Source: an uncultured Oscillospiraceae bacterium (GTDB lineage Bacteria > Bacillota > Clostridia > Oscillospirales > Oscillospiraceae). From it: a DNA stretch of 13,514 nucleotides. Positions 1 through 6,389 of this stretch are shown here, piece by piece (the stretch's first letter is position 1; each line of letters starts with the position of its first letter). The notes under the pieces were generated by a model, which ran no database searches, was not told where the DNA came from, and saw only the letters and a list, made by a program, of their open reading frames with translations. Location of the stretch: assembly GCA_934589155.1 (NCBI GenBank), contig CAKTNP010000036.1, forward strand, positions 1 through 13,514, written 5' to 3'. Position numbers and translations under genes: made by a program.

Positions 1-183
1 GAACCGAAATTTCTTCGTGCCGAGGAAGTGGCACAGGAGCTGAGCGTATCAAAGCCCTACGCTTACAAGCTCATCCGTCAGCTCAACGAGGAGCTGAAAG
101 CCAAGGACTTTCTCACCATTTCCGGTCGAATCAGCCGGGATTATTTCAACGAACGGCTCTACGGAGCGAGAAAGGAGAATTGA
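1..183 (+). CDS. Excisionase-like helix-turn-helix protein of an integrative element (5' end outside window)
   Basis: The reading frame is open from the first base and ends in TGA at 181-183, giving 60 visible residues; the N-terminus lies off the window. The motif FLRAEEVAQELSVSKPYAYK followed by LIRQLNEELKAKDFL and ISRDYFNERLYG is typical of the small DNA-binding proteins found just before the integrase in Tn916-like and related Clostridia elements, where they help direct excision or bind near the attachment site. The helix-turn-helix is around residues 8-27 of the visible part. Its neighbour supports this: an integrase start codon with the usual first residues follows five bases after the stop, but that gene is cut off after 12 codons. 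This is therefore the remains of an integration module rather than a working one. The family call is from recognised sequence pattern; the role in excision is inferred. Confidence 0.75.
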   Translation, partial: EPKFLRAEEVAQELSVSKPYAYKLIRQLNEELKAKDFLTISGRISRDYFNERLYGARKEN

Positions 184-187
184 TGGA

Positions 188-226
188 ATGGGCGTTTTCA
201 AATGCAAAGAAACCGGCACTTGGTAA
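188..226 (+). pseudogene. 5' stub of a Tn916-type tyrosine integrase, cut off after 12 codons
   Basis: An ATG at 188, with AGGAG at 173-177 in front of it, opens the peptide MGVFKCKETGTW and then stops at TAA 224-226. Integrases of the Tn916 group commonly start with a few residues followed by K-x-E-x-G-x-W-Y-V, so the similarity stops right after the tryptophan codon. What follows is the upstream region of tnpV. The simplest reading is a deletion or insertion breakpoint near position 223, which removed nearly the whole integrase gene. Only 12 residues support this, so the order xis-like gene then integrase start is an important part of the evidence. Confidence 0.6.
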
Positions 227-281
227 GCAAACCCAGCGTACAAAGCGCAGAAATACAAATTTTGAAAGGTAGGAACAGACA

Positions 282-656
282 ATGGCAAAAACAATTTTTG
301 AAGAAATGGGCGGGACTTACACGCAGGTTGGGGATTATCTCCTCCCTGATTTGAAACAGCCCGAAGAAAAACAGCAGCCCATCGGCGTGTGGGGTCAGCG
401 CCACCGCCGTTATCTGAAGGAGCATCGGCGGGCAACTTATGCGACGTTGCTCACCAGCAGCAGATTGAACAGCTATCTTGCCAACATCGACCGTCAGGCG
501 GAGGAAATGTTCTCTTGGTTGGTAAAGCAGATGGCGGAAACGGAAGGCATCACGGAGGCGCTGAAAGCCGACGAACCGATGGAGTGGGTCAGAAGGATGA
601 ATAACATCCGAAATAGGGCTATGGAGATTGTGAAAAGCGAACTGATTTACATCTAA
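282..656 (+). CDS. tnpV: TnpV family transposon-encoded protein
   Basis: This 124-residue protein matches the TnpV pattern known from Tn4451/Tn4453-type mobilisable elements and many Clostridia integrative elements: it opens with MAKTIFEEMGGTYTQVGDYL, then has PIGVWGQRHRRYLKEH, LNSYLANIDRQAEEMF and a C-terminal MEWVRRMNNIRNRAMEIV. Length is normal for the family and there are no internal stops, so it appears intact. The biochemical role of TnpV is not established; it is a hallmark of the element rather than a transposase with a known active site. The start at 282 is preceded by a purine-rich stretch with AGGAA at 271-275. It lies next to an integrase stub and ahead of a strong hairpin, as expected for the last gene left from a larger element. 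Confidence 0.85.
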   Translation: MAKTIFEEMGGTYTQVGDYLLPDLKQPEEKQQPIGVWGQRHRRYLKEHRRATYATLLTSSRLNSYLANIDRQAEEMFSWLVKQMAETEGITEALKADEPMEWVRRMNNIRNRAMEIVKSELIYI

Positions 657-658
657 GC

Positions 659-688
659 ACAGGGGCAGGGAAAATTCCCTGCCCCTGT
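659..688 (+). terminator. Strong hairpin after tnpV, terminator-like
   Basis: ACAGGGGCAGGG at 659-670 pairs perfectly with CCCTGCCCCTGT at 677-688 across a short AAAATT loop. It starts three bases after the tnpV stop. The following tract (TATTTGCTCATTT) is only moderately T-rich, so it may be an inefficient terminator, or mainly protect the 3' end of the transcript. The palindrome could also act on the minus strand, but there is no T-run on that side. Confidence 0.65.
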
Positions 689-728
689 ATTTGCTCATTT
701 CAGTTAATCCTAATACCAAAATAGGCGC

Positions 729-1490
729 TTACTGGGCTTCTGCCCGATCTTTCCATGCAGCAAGGTACGCAAAGCTTGGCCAGAAACCGTCCCGGCGGAG
801 AAGCGATTGGGAAAGGCACTCTTTTTCGGTGCAGTCGGGATGCCAAAGCAGGCCGTACAAGGTAATGCCGTATTCCAGATCATCTTTTTCGCTTTCCAGC
901 AATTGCAGCATGGCAGAAAGCGGCGTTATACCGCTCCAGACCTGCATAGCTTTTTCATAGGCTGTATGATGCCCCACCGCCATATTCGGACGGTAGCTGT
1001 TCAGAAGTGCCGGTGCTTTTCCTGCCCGGGCAGCGCTCAGCGCGTGCCAGTAAAGAACGGCAATGCCCATTTCGTCATCGCATAGTGGCAGGCAGCTCTC
1101 GAGAGTCTCCATTGCCCGTAGATACCGCCCGGCATAGTAATGTGCCAAGCCAATCCGGTAGAGGCAATCCAGCTTTTCTGCCCCCAAAGACAGGCATTTC
1201 TCAAAATCAGCAATGGCAGGACCACTTTGCAGAGTCGTCAGGTACCGTCCTGCCCGGAGGCGTAGCAAGGAAAGGTTTTCCGGCTCCGCCTTCAGCCCCT
1301 CCGTATAGGCTGCAATGGCCTCTCGGTAGCGAAGCTGCCTGGAAAGGGCTTTCCCCAAAGTCAAAAATTTTTCAACGGAGTCCGGCAAGGCCTTTGCCTG
1401 TCTGACTGCCTGGGAGTCAGGAATTCCAGCGGGAAGGTTCAGAATCTGACTTTCTATCCCGGCGTGCAGTTTATCAAACGGGTATTCCAT
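729..1490 (-). CDS. Tetratricopeptide (TPR) repeat protein
   Basis: A 253-residue, probably cytoplasmic protein with no signal peptide or membrane segment. Residues about 40-160 hold helix-turn-helix repeats with the TPR spacing, for example YREAIAAYTEGLKAEPENLS, then PAIADFEKCLSLGAEKLDCL and RYLRAMETLESCLPLCDDE. TPR arrays bind other proteins or peptides; no catalytic domain can be seen. The C-terminal 90 residues have no recognised domain. The ATG at 1490 is chosen because AAGGGG precedes it at a normal distance and because it overlaps the stop of the upstream FmdE-like frame by one base (TGATG), the usual arrangement of a translationally coupled gene. The frame stays open upstream of this codon, but those residues overlap the upstream gene and are unlikely to be used. 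As the upstream part of the operon is broken, expression may be lost or come from read-through. Confidence 0.75.
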   Translation of the reverse strand: MEYPFDKLHAGIESQILNLPAGIPDSQAVRQAKALPDSVEKFLTLGKALSRQLRYREAIAAYTEGLKAEPENLSLLRLRAGRYLTTLQSGPAIADFEKCLSLGAEKLDCLYRIGLAHYYAGRYLRAMETLESCLPLCDDEMGIAVLYWHALSAARAGKAPALLNSYRPNMAVGHHTAYEKAMQVWSGITPLSAMLQLLESEKDDLEYGITLYGLLWHPDCTEKECLSQSLLRRDGFWPSFAYLAAWKDRAEAQ

Positions 1491-1861
1491 CACAGTCCCC
1501 TTGTATACGGATGATAGCAGGCGCCGCAGACGATTTCTCCGTTTTGAAGGCGGGCAAAGCTCTCGGCAAATCGTTCTCCGCACACGGAGCAGGTAACGGT
1601 CTTGAAGATCCGGGCCTCCTCCGGTACCGGTGCCGGTGCTTCCTTCACGTCAAACATCTCGTGAAAGTCCCCATCCATAAGCCACGCCAGCCGTTCGTCC
1701 TTGGTTTTCTCCGGTGTCGGGCGCAGAACAAGGCGGAAGGACTTTCCGTCCGAACGACGATAAAAGGAGAAGGCGTTTTTCCCCTGCAGATTGAAAATCA
1801 TGTTCCCTTTTCCCACGGTACAGGACAGCAGCGCCTGAATGGCATCCACGCCGCAGGCGTC
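1490..1861 (-). pseudogene. FmdE-family protein, N-terminal part deleted
   Basis: The frame gives DACGVDAIQALLSCTVGKGN, then NAFSFYRRSDGKSFRLVLRP, and ends in a two-CxxC zinc-ribbon-like segment (CSVCGERF ... CGACYHP). This is the second half of the family named after formylmethanofuran dehydrogenase subunit E, often a metal-binding accessory protein in anaerobes without methanogenesis. The family's N-terminal HGHLCPG-type region is missing: upstream of the aspartate codon near 1859-1861 the sequence turns into an ABC permease in another frame. No start codon with a ribosome binding site lies at the break; the first usable codon would be an internal GTG. I infer a non-functional remnant. The TPR gene follows with a one-base overlap, so both were once in one operon. 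Confidence 0.75.
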
Positions 1862-2108
1862 CCATGCCGCCGATGGAAAAGAGCTTCTCCTTCACCAGAG
1901 AACCGCCGATACAGGTGCTGACACTCATGCCCACCATGGTGATAAAGGGCTGGGCGATGTTCTTCAGAATATAGCCGAATTGAATCTTCCGGTCTGACAG
2001 GCCTCGTTCCTTGGCATAGAGTACGTATTTTTCCCCCGTCACCTGTCGGACGGTATTCTGCACGTATGAGCCGATGAAAATACTATAACAGATGAGATTC
2101 TCGGGTGG
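1862..2108 (-). pseudogene. Internal fragment of a DppB/OppB/NikB-type ABC transporter permease
   Basis: About 82 codons are recognisable, including VRQVTGEKYVLYAKERGLSD, RKIQFGYILKNIAQPFITMV and a hydrophobic stretch ending in SIGGMGRL. The Y-x-x-x-A-x-x-x-G-L-S segment is the cytoplasmic EAA loop that contacts the ATPase in peptide and nickel permeases, and S-I-x-G-M-G-R-L is the usual wording near the last periplasmic part. Both ends are missing: before about 2108 no permease sequence is visible, and after 1862 the DNA continues into the FmdE-like frame. This is a doubly truncated remnant of a transporter that probably stood in the same operon as the FmdE protein, perhaps for metal or peptide uptake. 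The substrate cannot be told from the fragment. Confidence 0.75.
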
Positions 2109-2110
2109 AA

Positions 2111-2340
2111 GCCTCCCCGGGAGATGCTTTTTCATTCGACGGACGGTCACTCCTGAGTCCCGGCCTTTATTTCGATCTTTTTCCCCGACGCCGGAGCTCC
2201 GATACACACTGAACCGGAAGCAATACGGGACGCTAGGCAGAGCGGTGGAGGGGTTCCCGCAAGAGATCCAGGCCCAGGGTTCGGGTTTCCCGGGGAATAA
2301 CCGATAAAAAAAACTCCGTTGGCAGTGCGTCTTTCTACAC
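2111..2340. other. Stretch without a recognisable gene
   Basis: Short open frames exist on both strands but none has a ribosome binding site or a family pattern I recognise. The stretch lies between the truncated permease and the promoter region of the lysine transporter, and may include more debris of the deleted operon. No clear hairpin followed by a T-run was seen here. Confidence 0.5.
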
Positions 2341-2375
2341 TTTCCACAAAGTTCAAAAAATGTTGGAAATTGTGG
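2341..2375. promoter_or_regulatory. Overlapping inverted repeats just upstream of the lysine-operon promoter
   Basis: TTTCCA at 2341-2346 is inverted as TGGAAA at 2364-2369, and CCACAA at 2344-2349 is inverted as TTGTGG at 2370-2375, the last base touching the -35 box. The two repeats have different centres. They may be a binding site for an unknown regulator, or chance in an AT-rich stretch. Confidence 0.25.
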
Positions 2376-2407
2376 TTGACATCAGGAAGGGACCATGCTA
2401 GTATAAT
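2376..2407 (+). promoter_or_regulatory. Sigma-A promoter of the lysine transporter operon
   Basis: A perfect -35 TTGACA lies at 2376-2381. Two -10 readings are possible: TAGTAT at 2399-2404 with a 17-base spacer and a TG extension at 2396-2397, or a perfect TATAAT at 2402-2407 with a long 20-base spacer. Either would start transcription around 2410-2415, just before the riboswitch at 2427. Confidence 0.75.
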
Positions 2408-2426
2408 GCAAAATTGAATCGCGCAA

Positions 2427-2592
2427 GGGATAGAGGCGCGGGGTTCATCAGTACCCGGAGGCAAGGCCAGGCAGCCGCCGCCGGAGAAAGGGGACACCGC
2501 CGAAGCGGAAAAGCCGCCTGGGCTTTTTACGCTGGGCCACGGGAGAACATCCCGGGGACTGTCACAGATTATCATTTGTGAAGCGCTATCGA
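2427..2592 (+). promoter_or_regulatory. Lysine riboswitch (L-box)
   Basis: The leader carries the conserved L-box landmarks in order: GATAGAGGCGCG at 2429-2440 (P1 and start of P2), CAGTAC at 2449-2454, GGAGAAAGGGGACACCGCCG from 2483 with GAAG after it, a P4 arm GAAAAGCC/GGCTTTTT, a P5 hairpin CGGGA/TCCCG at about 2540-2554, then GACTGTCAC and TTTGTGAAGCGCTATC, whose last bases close P1 with GATAG at 2429-2433. This order and wording match the lysC-type lysine riboswitch closely. Ligand-bound RNA stabilises P1. Here the P1 3' strand (TGTGAAGCG, 2577-2585) can pair with the 5' arm and loop of the downstream terminator (CGCTTGACA, 2645-2653) with one mismatch, so lysine should favour termination. 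The ligand is inferred from the conserved core; no binding data are available. Confidence 0.93.
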
Positions 2593-2640
2593 TGGCTGTT
2601 GGGATAAGGGACCTATGGTCTCGTGTTTCTGCTTTTCCAT

Positions 2641-2669
2641 GGACCGCTTGACAAAGCGGTCCAATTTTT
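2641..2669 (+). terminator. Riboswitch-controlled intrinsic terminator
   Basis: GGACCGCTT at 2641-2649 pairs perfectly with AAGCGGTCC at 2654-2662 across a GACA loop, followed by AATTTTTG. It stands 42 bases before the start codon of the first transporter gene. The 5' arm and loop are complementary to the P1 3' strand of the lysine riboswitch, which provides the competing antiterminator. Confidence 0.9.
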
Positions 2670-2711
2670 GTACCCTTCGGGGAAATCAAAAACAGAAAGG
2701 TGAAACAAACA

Positions 2712-3626
2712 ATGAGAAAGATCCTATCCATCCTGCTGGCAGCCGTCATGCTGCTGACCCTGGCCGCCTGCGGCGGCAACACGACCCCCGCCACCGACTC
2801 CCCTGCCGCCGACGGCACCGACCCCGTAAGCACCGGCGCCGTGTCCTTTACCGGCGTGGAGGACGGCGTCCTCACCGTCGGCATGGAGTGCGCCTACGCC
2901 CCCTACAACTGGACCCAGACCGACGACTCCAACGGCGCCGTTCCCATTTCCAATGTGCCCGGCGCCTATGCCAACGGCTATGACGTGATGATTGCCAAGA
3001 AGATCTGCGAGGCCAACGGCTGGGAGCTGGAGATCGTCTCCTCCGCCTGGGATTCCCTGTGCCCCGCCGTCCAGTCCAAGAGCATGGACGCCAACATCGC
3101 CGGTCAGTCCATGACCGCCGACCGGATGCAGCAGGTGGATATGGCGGGCCCCTACTACTACGCCACCATCGTCTGCGTCACCACCAAGGACAGCGTCTAC
3201 TCCACCGCTACTTCTATTTCCGATCTGGCCGGCGGCAAGTGCACCGCCCAGTCCGGCACCATTTGGTATGACTCCTGCCTGCCCCAGATCCCCGACGCAC
3301 AGATCCAGTCCCCCGCCGACACCGCCCCGGCCATGATCATGGCTCTGCAGACCGGCACCGTGGACTTCATCTGCACCGACCTGCCCACCGCCATGGGCGC
3401 CTTGGCCAAGGACGACAACCTGGTGATCCTGAACTTCTCCGGCACCGAAGGTGACTTCCAGTTTGCCTCCGAGGAGGAGCGGGCCGAGAACGTGAACATT
3501 GGCATCTCCGTGCTGAAGGGAAACACCGTCCTTTTGAACGCCATCAACGATGTGCTGTCCACCATGACTGAGGACGATTTCAACGAGCTGATGGATCAGG
3601 CCATTGCCATCCAGCCCGAGATCTAA
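2712..3626 (+). CDS. Lysine (basic amino acid) ABC transporter solute-binding lipoprotein
   Basis: A 304-residue extracytoplasmic binding protein of the SBP_bac_3 family. It begins with a lipoprotein signal, MRKILSILLAAVMLLTLAAC, with the lipobox cysteine at residue 20, followed by a low-complexity Ala/Thr/Pro/Asp linker and the binding domain from about residue 54 (VLTVGMECAYAPYNW). The segments GYDVMIAKKICEANGWELEI, DANIAGQSMTADRMQQVDMA and GPYYYAT are typical of polar amino acid binding proteins; the ligand arginine common in the family falls in the DRMQQVD segment. The mature protein should be tethered to the outer face of the membrane and hand the amino acid to the permease that follows. 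ATG 2712 is chosen over the in-frame GTG at 2700 because AGAAAGGTG at 2694-2702 is a well-spaced ribosome binding site for 2712 and would overlap the earlier codon. Specificity for lysine comes from the riboswitch in front; the protein alone would only say polar or basic amino acid. Confidence 0.92.
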   Translation: MRKILSILLAAVMLLTLAACGGNTTPATDSPAADGTDPVSTGAVSFTGVEDGVLTVGMECAYAPYNWTQTDDSNGAVPISNVPGAYANGYDVMIAKKICEANGWELEIVSSAWDSLCPAVQSKSMDANIAGQSMTADRMQQVDMAGPYYYATIVCVTTKDSVYSTATSISDLAGGKCTAQSGTIWYDSCLPQIPDAQIQSPADTAPAMIMALQTGTVDFICTDLPTAMGALAKDDNLVILNFSGTEGDFQFASEEERAENVNIGISVLKGNTVLLNAINDVLSTMTEDDFNELMDQAIAIQPEI

Positions 3627-3637
3627 ATTACTGCGGC

Positions 3638-3667
3638 GGCTCCCCCTCGGATATCCCGAAGGGGGCC
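3638..3667 (+). other. Intercistronic hairpin between binding-protein and permease genes
   Basis: GGC TCCCCCTCGG and CCGAAGGGGGCC form a GC-rich imperfect hairpin with one bulge, 11 bases after the binding-protein stop and about 15 bases before the next ribosome binding site. There is no T-run. Such hairpins often protect the upstream message or partly terminate, so that the binding protein is made in excess over the membrane parts. Confidence 0.55.
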
Positions 3668-3694
3668 CCTGTGTCTTACGGAAAGGAGCCTTCC

Positions 3695-4603
3695 ATGAAC
3701 AAGTTCGTGCAACTGGGCCAGGATATGGCAAAGCTCTGGCAGGTTTATGGCAAAAACTATCTCCAGGGCATGGAGAATACGCTGATTCTTGCCTTGGCCG
3801 CCACTGTCATCGGCTGTGCCATTGGCCTCATCTGCGGTATTCTCAACACCATCCCCTATACGAAAAACGATCTCTGGATCAAGCGGTTCGTTCTGAAGCT
3901 GATCCGGGTCCTGGTCCGGATCTATGTGGAGGTGTTCAGGGGCACGCCCATGGTGCTCCAGGCCGTGTTTATCTTCTACGGTCTGCCCTATTTCTCCAAC
4001 AACGCCCTGCGGTTCGACGACATCTGGACCGCGGCCATTCTGGTAGTATCCATCAACACCGGCGCCTATATGGCTGAGTCCGTCCGGGGCGGCATCATCT
4101 CCGTGGACCCCGGTCAGACTGAGGGTGCCAAGGCCATCGGCATGACCCATGTGCAGACCATGCTCCATGTGATCCTGCCCCAGGCCCTGCGGAACATCAT
4201 GCCCCAGATCGGCAACAACTACATCATCAATGTAAAGGATACCTCCGTTATGTTCATCATCGGCTTTACGGAGTTTTTCGCCTTCCATCGGTACATCACC
4301 GGTGTCAACAACATGTACTTCCCCTCCGCCGCCATCGAAATGATCGGATACCTCTGCATGACCCTGGTGGCCTCCATTCTCCTGCGGCTGCTGGAAAAGG
4401 CCATGGACGGCTCCGACAACTACGAGCTGGTCCAGGACGACAGCCTCACCATGACCGCCGGGACCTACAGTCACCCGGACAAAGGCTCCCCCTTTGACGA
4501 GCGGAGCACGGAGTTCCTGGACAAGAGCCGGGACGCCGAGGCTCGAAAAAATCTGAAAAATGCCATGAAGAATCGAAACTTTACTGCGAGAGGAGACAGG
4601 TAA
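3695..4603 (+). CDS. Amino acid ABC transporter permease (HisM/GlnP type), lysine operon
   Basis: A 302-residue inner-membrane protein of the polar amino acid permease family. The first transmembrane segment is around residues 29-53 ([19 protein letters not shown]); the family wording [20 protein letters not shown] follows, then the ATPase-contacting EAA loop [20 protein letters not shown] from residue 143. The membrane domain ends near residue 236. A hydrophilic tail of about 58 residues then follows (after [10 protein letters not shown]), which makes this protein longer than the usual 215-240 residues. ATG 3695 is preceded by GAAAGGAG at 3681-3688; an in-frame GTG at 3671 has no such site. 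The ATPase gene starts one base after the stop. One permease gene is present, so it should act as a homodimer. Function as a lysine importer follows from the operon and riboswitch. Confidence 0.92.
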   Translation: MNKFVQLGQDMAKLWQVYGKNYLQGMENTLILALAATVIGCAIGLICGILNTIPYTKNDLWIKRFVLKLIRVLVRIYVEVFRGTPMVLQAVFIFYGLPYFSNNALRFDDIWTAAILVVSINTGAYMAESVRGGIISVDPGQTEGAKAIGMTHVQTMLHVILPQALRNIMPQIGNNYIINVKDTSVMFIIGFTEFFAFHRYITGVNNMYFPSAAIEMIGYLCMTLVASILLRLLEKAMDGSDNYELVQDDSLTMTAGTYSHPDKGSPFDERSTEFLDKSRDAEARKNLKNAMKNRNFTARGDR

Positions 4604-4604
4604 T

Positions 4605-5345
4605 ATGGACAACGCGATCTTACAGGTCAACCACCTGTCCAAGTCCTTCGGCAGCCATGAGGTACTTCGGGATATTGACTTTACCGTGAACAAGGGTGAT
4701 GTGACAAGCATCATCGGCTCTTCCGGTTCCGGCAAGTCCACCCTGCTCCGATGCATCAACCTGCTGGAGACCCCCTCCTCCGGTGAAATCCTGTACCACG
4801 GCAAAAACGTGGTGGGCAGGGGCGTCAACGCTGCGGAATACCGGTCCCACGTGGGCATGGTGTTTCAGTCCTTTAACCTGTTCAACAACATGACGGTGCT
4901 GAAAAACTGCATGATCGGTCAGATGCGGGTGCTGAAGAAGAGCAAGGAAGATGCGGAAAAGAGCGCCATGTATTATCTGCAAAAGGTGGGCATGGCTCCC
5001 TATATCCACGCCAAGCCTCGGCAGCTCTCCGGCGGACAGAAGCAGCGGGTGGCAATTGCCCGGGCCCTGGCCATGGATCCGGAGGTCCTGCTTTTTGACG
5101 AGCCCACCTCCGCCCTGGATCCCGAAATGGTAGGCGAGGTGCTGAACGTCATGCAGTCCCTGGCCAAGGAAGGCATGACCATGCTGGTGGTGACCCATGA
5201 AATGGCCTTTGCCCGGGACATCAGCAGCCGGGTGGTGTACATGAACAACGGCGTTATCTGCGAGCAGGGCACCCCCCAGGAACTGTTCCAGGACCCCCAG
5301 AAGCAGGAGACCCGGGACTTTTTGGCAAGATTCCGGCAGCAGTAA
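4605..5345 (+). CDS. Amino acid ABC transporter ATP-binding protein, lysine operon
   Basis: A 246-residue cytoplasmic ATPase of the HisP/GlnQ group that powers uptake. All nucleotide-binding motifs are intact: Walker [10 protein letters not shown] at residues 38-46, Q-loop glutamine at 88, signature [12 protein letters not shown] from 141, Walker [14 protein letters not shown] from 161 and the switch histidine at 198 (VVTHEM). The size and the C-terminal end ([19 protein letters not shown]) are normal for the group. The start follows the permease stop by one base, with AGGAGA at 4591-4596 inside the end of the permease gene, so translation of the two is probably coupled. It is the last gene of the operon; a strong terminator begins six bases after its stop. 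Confidence 0.95.
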   Translation: MDNAILQVNHLSKSFGSHEVLRDIDFTVNKGDVTSIIGSSGSGKSTLLRCINLLETPSSGEILYHGKNVVGRGVNAAEYRSHVGMVFQSFNLFNNMTVLKNCMIGQMRVLKKSKEDAEKSAMYYLQKVGMAPYIHAKPRQLSGGQKQRVAIARALAMDPEVLLFDEPTSALDPEMVGEVLNVMQSLAKEGMTMLVVTHEMAFARDISSRVVYMNNGVICEQGTPQELFQDPQKQETRDFLARFRQQ

Positions 5346-5350
5346 ATTAC

Positions 5351-5386
5351 AAACCCGCATCCGAAAATCGGATGCGGGTTTTTCTT
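5351..5386 (+). terminator. Intrinsic terminator of the lysine transporter operon
   Basis: AAACCCGCATCCGA at 5351-5364 pairs perfectly with TCGGATGCGGGTTT at 5368-5381 over an AAA loop, with the stem running into TTTTTCTT. A textbook strong terminator directly after the ATPase gene. Confidence 0.95.
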
Positions 5387-5413
5387 GCGAATTTGACACT
5401 TTTTTGGTATAGT
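5385..5413 (+). promoter_or_regulatory. Extended -10 promoter of pcp
   Basis: TTGCGA at 5385-5390 and TATAGT at 5408-5413 are 17 bases apart, and TG at 5405-5406 gives an extended -10. The expected start of transcription is near 5420, leaving a short leader before the ribosome binding site at about 5432-5441. The -35 box lies directly on the tail of the preceding terminator. Confidence 0.7.
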
Positions 5414-5447
5414 GGACCAAAGACGACGGACAAGAAAGGAAATGCCT

Positions 5448-6047
5448 ATGAAAGTCATGGTCACCGGTTTTGACCCCTTCGGCGGGGACGAGATCAACCC
5501 CTCCTGGGAAGCGGTCCGGGCCCTGCCGGAACGGGTGGGAACGGTTGAGATCATAAAATGCGAAATTCCAACGGCTTTTGAAGGGGCTACCCGGGAGATC
5601 CGGAAAAAACTGGATGAAATCCGGCCCGACGCCCTCATCTGTGTGGGTCTCTACGGCGGCAGTCCCTCCATCCGGGTGGAGCGTGTGGCAGTGAACCTTC
5701 AGGACGCCCGGATCCCGGACAACGATGGGGCCCAGCCCCGGGACCGGAGCATTGCTCCGGGCGGCCCCGCCGCCTACTTTGCCACCCTGCCCACCCGGAA
5801 GATCGTGGAAAGGCTGACCTTTGCGGGGATCCCGGCGGTGTTGTCCTATTCCGCAGGGACCTTTGTGTGCAACACCCTGCTCTATTCCGCCTTGGATCAC
5901 ATTGCCCGGCAGGACCTGCATATCCCCTGCGGCTTTCTCCACGTTCCCTACTCGCCGAAGCTGGCCGCCGAGCTGGGCGGCAGCGCCCCCAGCATGGAGA
6001 CAAAGACGGTGGTCCGGGCCCTGACCATCGCCATAGAGTGCCTATAA
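5448..6047 (+). CDS. pcp: Pyrrolidone-carboxylate peptidase (pyroglutamyl-peptidase I)
   Basis: A 199-residue cytosolic cysteine peptidase of family C15 that removes N-terminal pyroglutamate from peptides. It opens with MKVMVTGFDPFGGDEINPSW, the hallmark start of the family. The catalytic triad can be read: Glu78 in IRVERVAVN, Cys141 in YSAGTFVCN, and His165 in FLHVPY. Length is slightly below the usual 200-215 residues and no domain is missing. ATG 5448 is chosen because the conserved start begins exactly there and AAGAAAGGAA lies 7 bases before; an ATG at 5442 is too close to that site. It has its own promoter and no partner gene on its strand. In this window it sits between two amino acid or peptide related transport units, which fits peptide salvage, but nothing shows co-regulation. 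Confidence 0.95.
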   Translation: MKVMVTGFDPFGGDEINPSWEAVRALPERVGTVEIIKCEIPTAFEGATREIRKKLDEIRPDALICVGLYGGSPSIRVERVAVNLQDARIPDNDGAQPRDRSIAPGGPAAYFATLPTRKIVERLTFAGIPAVLSYSAGTFVCNTLLYSALDHIARQDLHIPCGFLHVPYSPKLAAELGGSAPSMETKTVVRALTIAIECL

Positions 6048-6049
6048 GC

Positions 6050-6300
6050 TTATTTTGAGAAGTATCCTTCCCGGATCAGCAGATCCAGGACCATGGTCCC
6101 CCGTTTCAGCATATTCTGGTCCGCGGGGCCGTGGCCTTTGCCGCGATTGGCAGCGATTGCGGCCTCCAGCGTTAGCCAGATAATAGAAATTATCCTGAAC
6201 AAAGGCTGCCGTTGGGTCCTGATCATCCCGCTGGATCCGATAGACCAGGTCCTTGTCAAGGTTGTGCATTGTGCAGAATGTAGACGATGGGCGCCTCATT
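6050..6300 (-). pseudogene. Short decayed coding remnant of unknown family
   Basis: On the minus strand two neighbouring frames read like one protein joined by a frameshift: DLVYRIQRDDQDPTAAFVQD and NFYYLA in one frame, then LEAAIAANRGKGHGPADQNM and LKRGTMVLDLLIREGYFSK with a TAA stop at 6050-6052 in another. The switch falls near 6170-6180. Further upstream a third frame reads NEAPIVYILHNAQ before a stop, which suggests a second frameshift. Residue make-up is protein-like rather than random. I do not recognise the family. No start codon with a ribosome binding site is visible, and the T-box promoter region lies immediately upstream. It tail-to-tail faces pcp with two bases between their stops. 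It may instead be chance open frames. Confidence 0.4.
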
Positions 6301-6353
6301 GTGATAGAGTGCTATGAAAAATACCAAAAATCAAAAACTGGCGAAAAACAGGA

Positions 6354-6382
6354 TTGACAAACGTCCTCCGGACAGGTATCAT
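6354..6382 (+). promoter_or_regulatory. Sigma-A promoter of the T-box/cstA unit
   Basis: A perfect TTGACA at 6354-6359 and TATCAT at 6377-6382 are separated by exactly 17 bases. Transcription should start near 6389, about 17 bases before the first helix of the T-box leader. Confidence 0.85.
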
Positions 6383-6389
6383 ATTGACA

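Noticed and set aside
2147..2884. Minus-strand open frame across the riboswitch and the start of the binding-protein gene
   Set aside because: It is the complement of a structured regulatory RNA and of a signal-peptide coding region, with no ribosome binding site or domain.
5393..5413. TTGACA at 5393-5398 paired with TATAGT at 5408 as promoter of pcp
   Set aside because: The spacer is only 9 bases. TTGCGA at 5385 with a 17-base spacer and an extended -10 is far more plausible.
2724..5942. Several long open frames on the minus strand opposite the lysine transporter and pcp genes
   Set aside because: They are antisense to clearly recognised genes, rich in Gly/His/Val/Gln as expected for the reverse of GC-rich codons, and lack ribosome binding sites.
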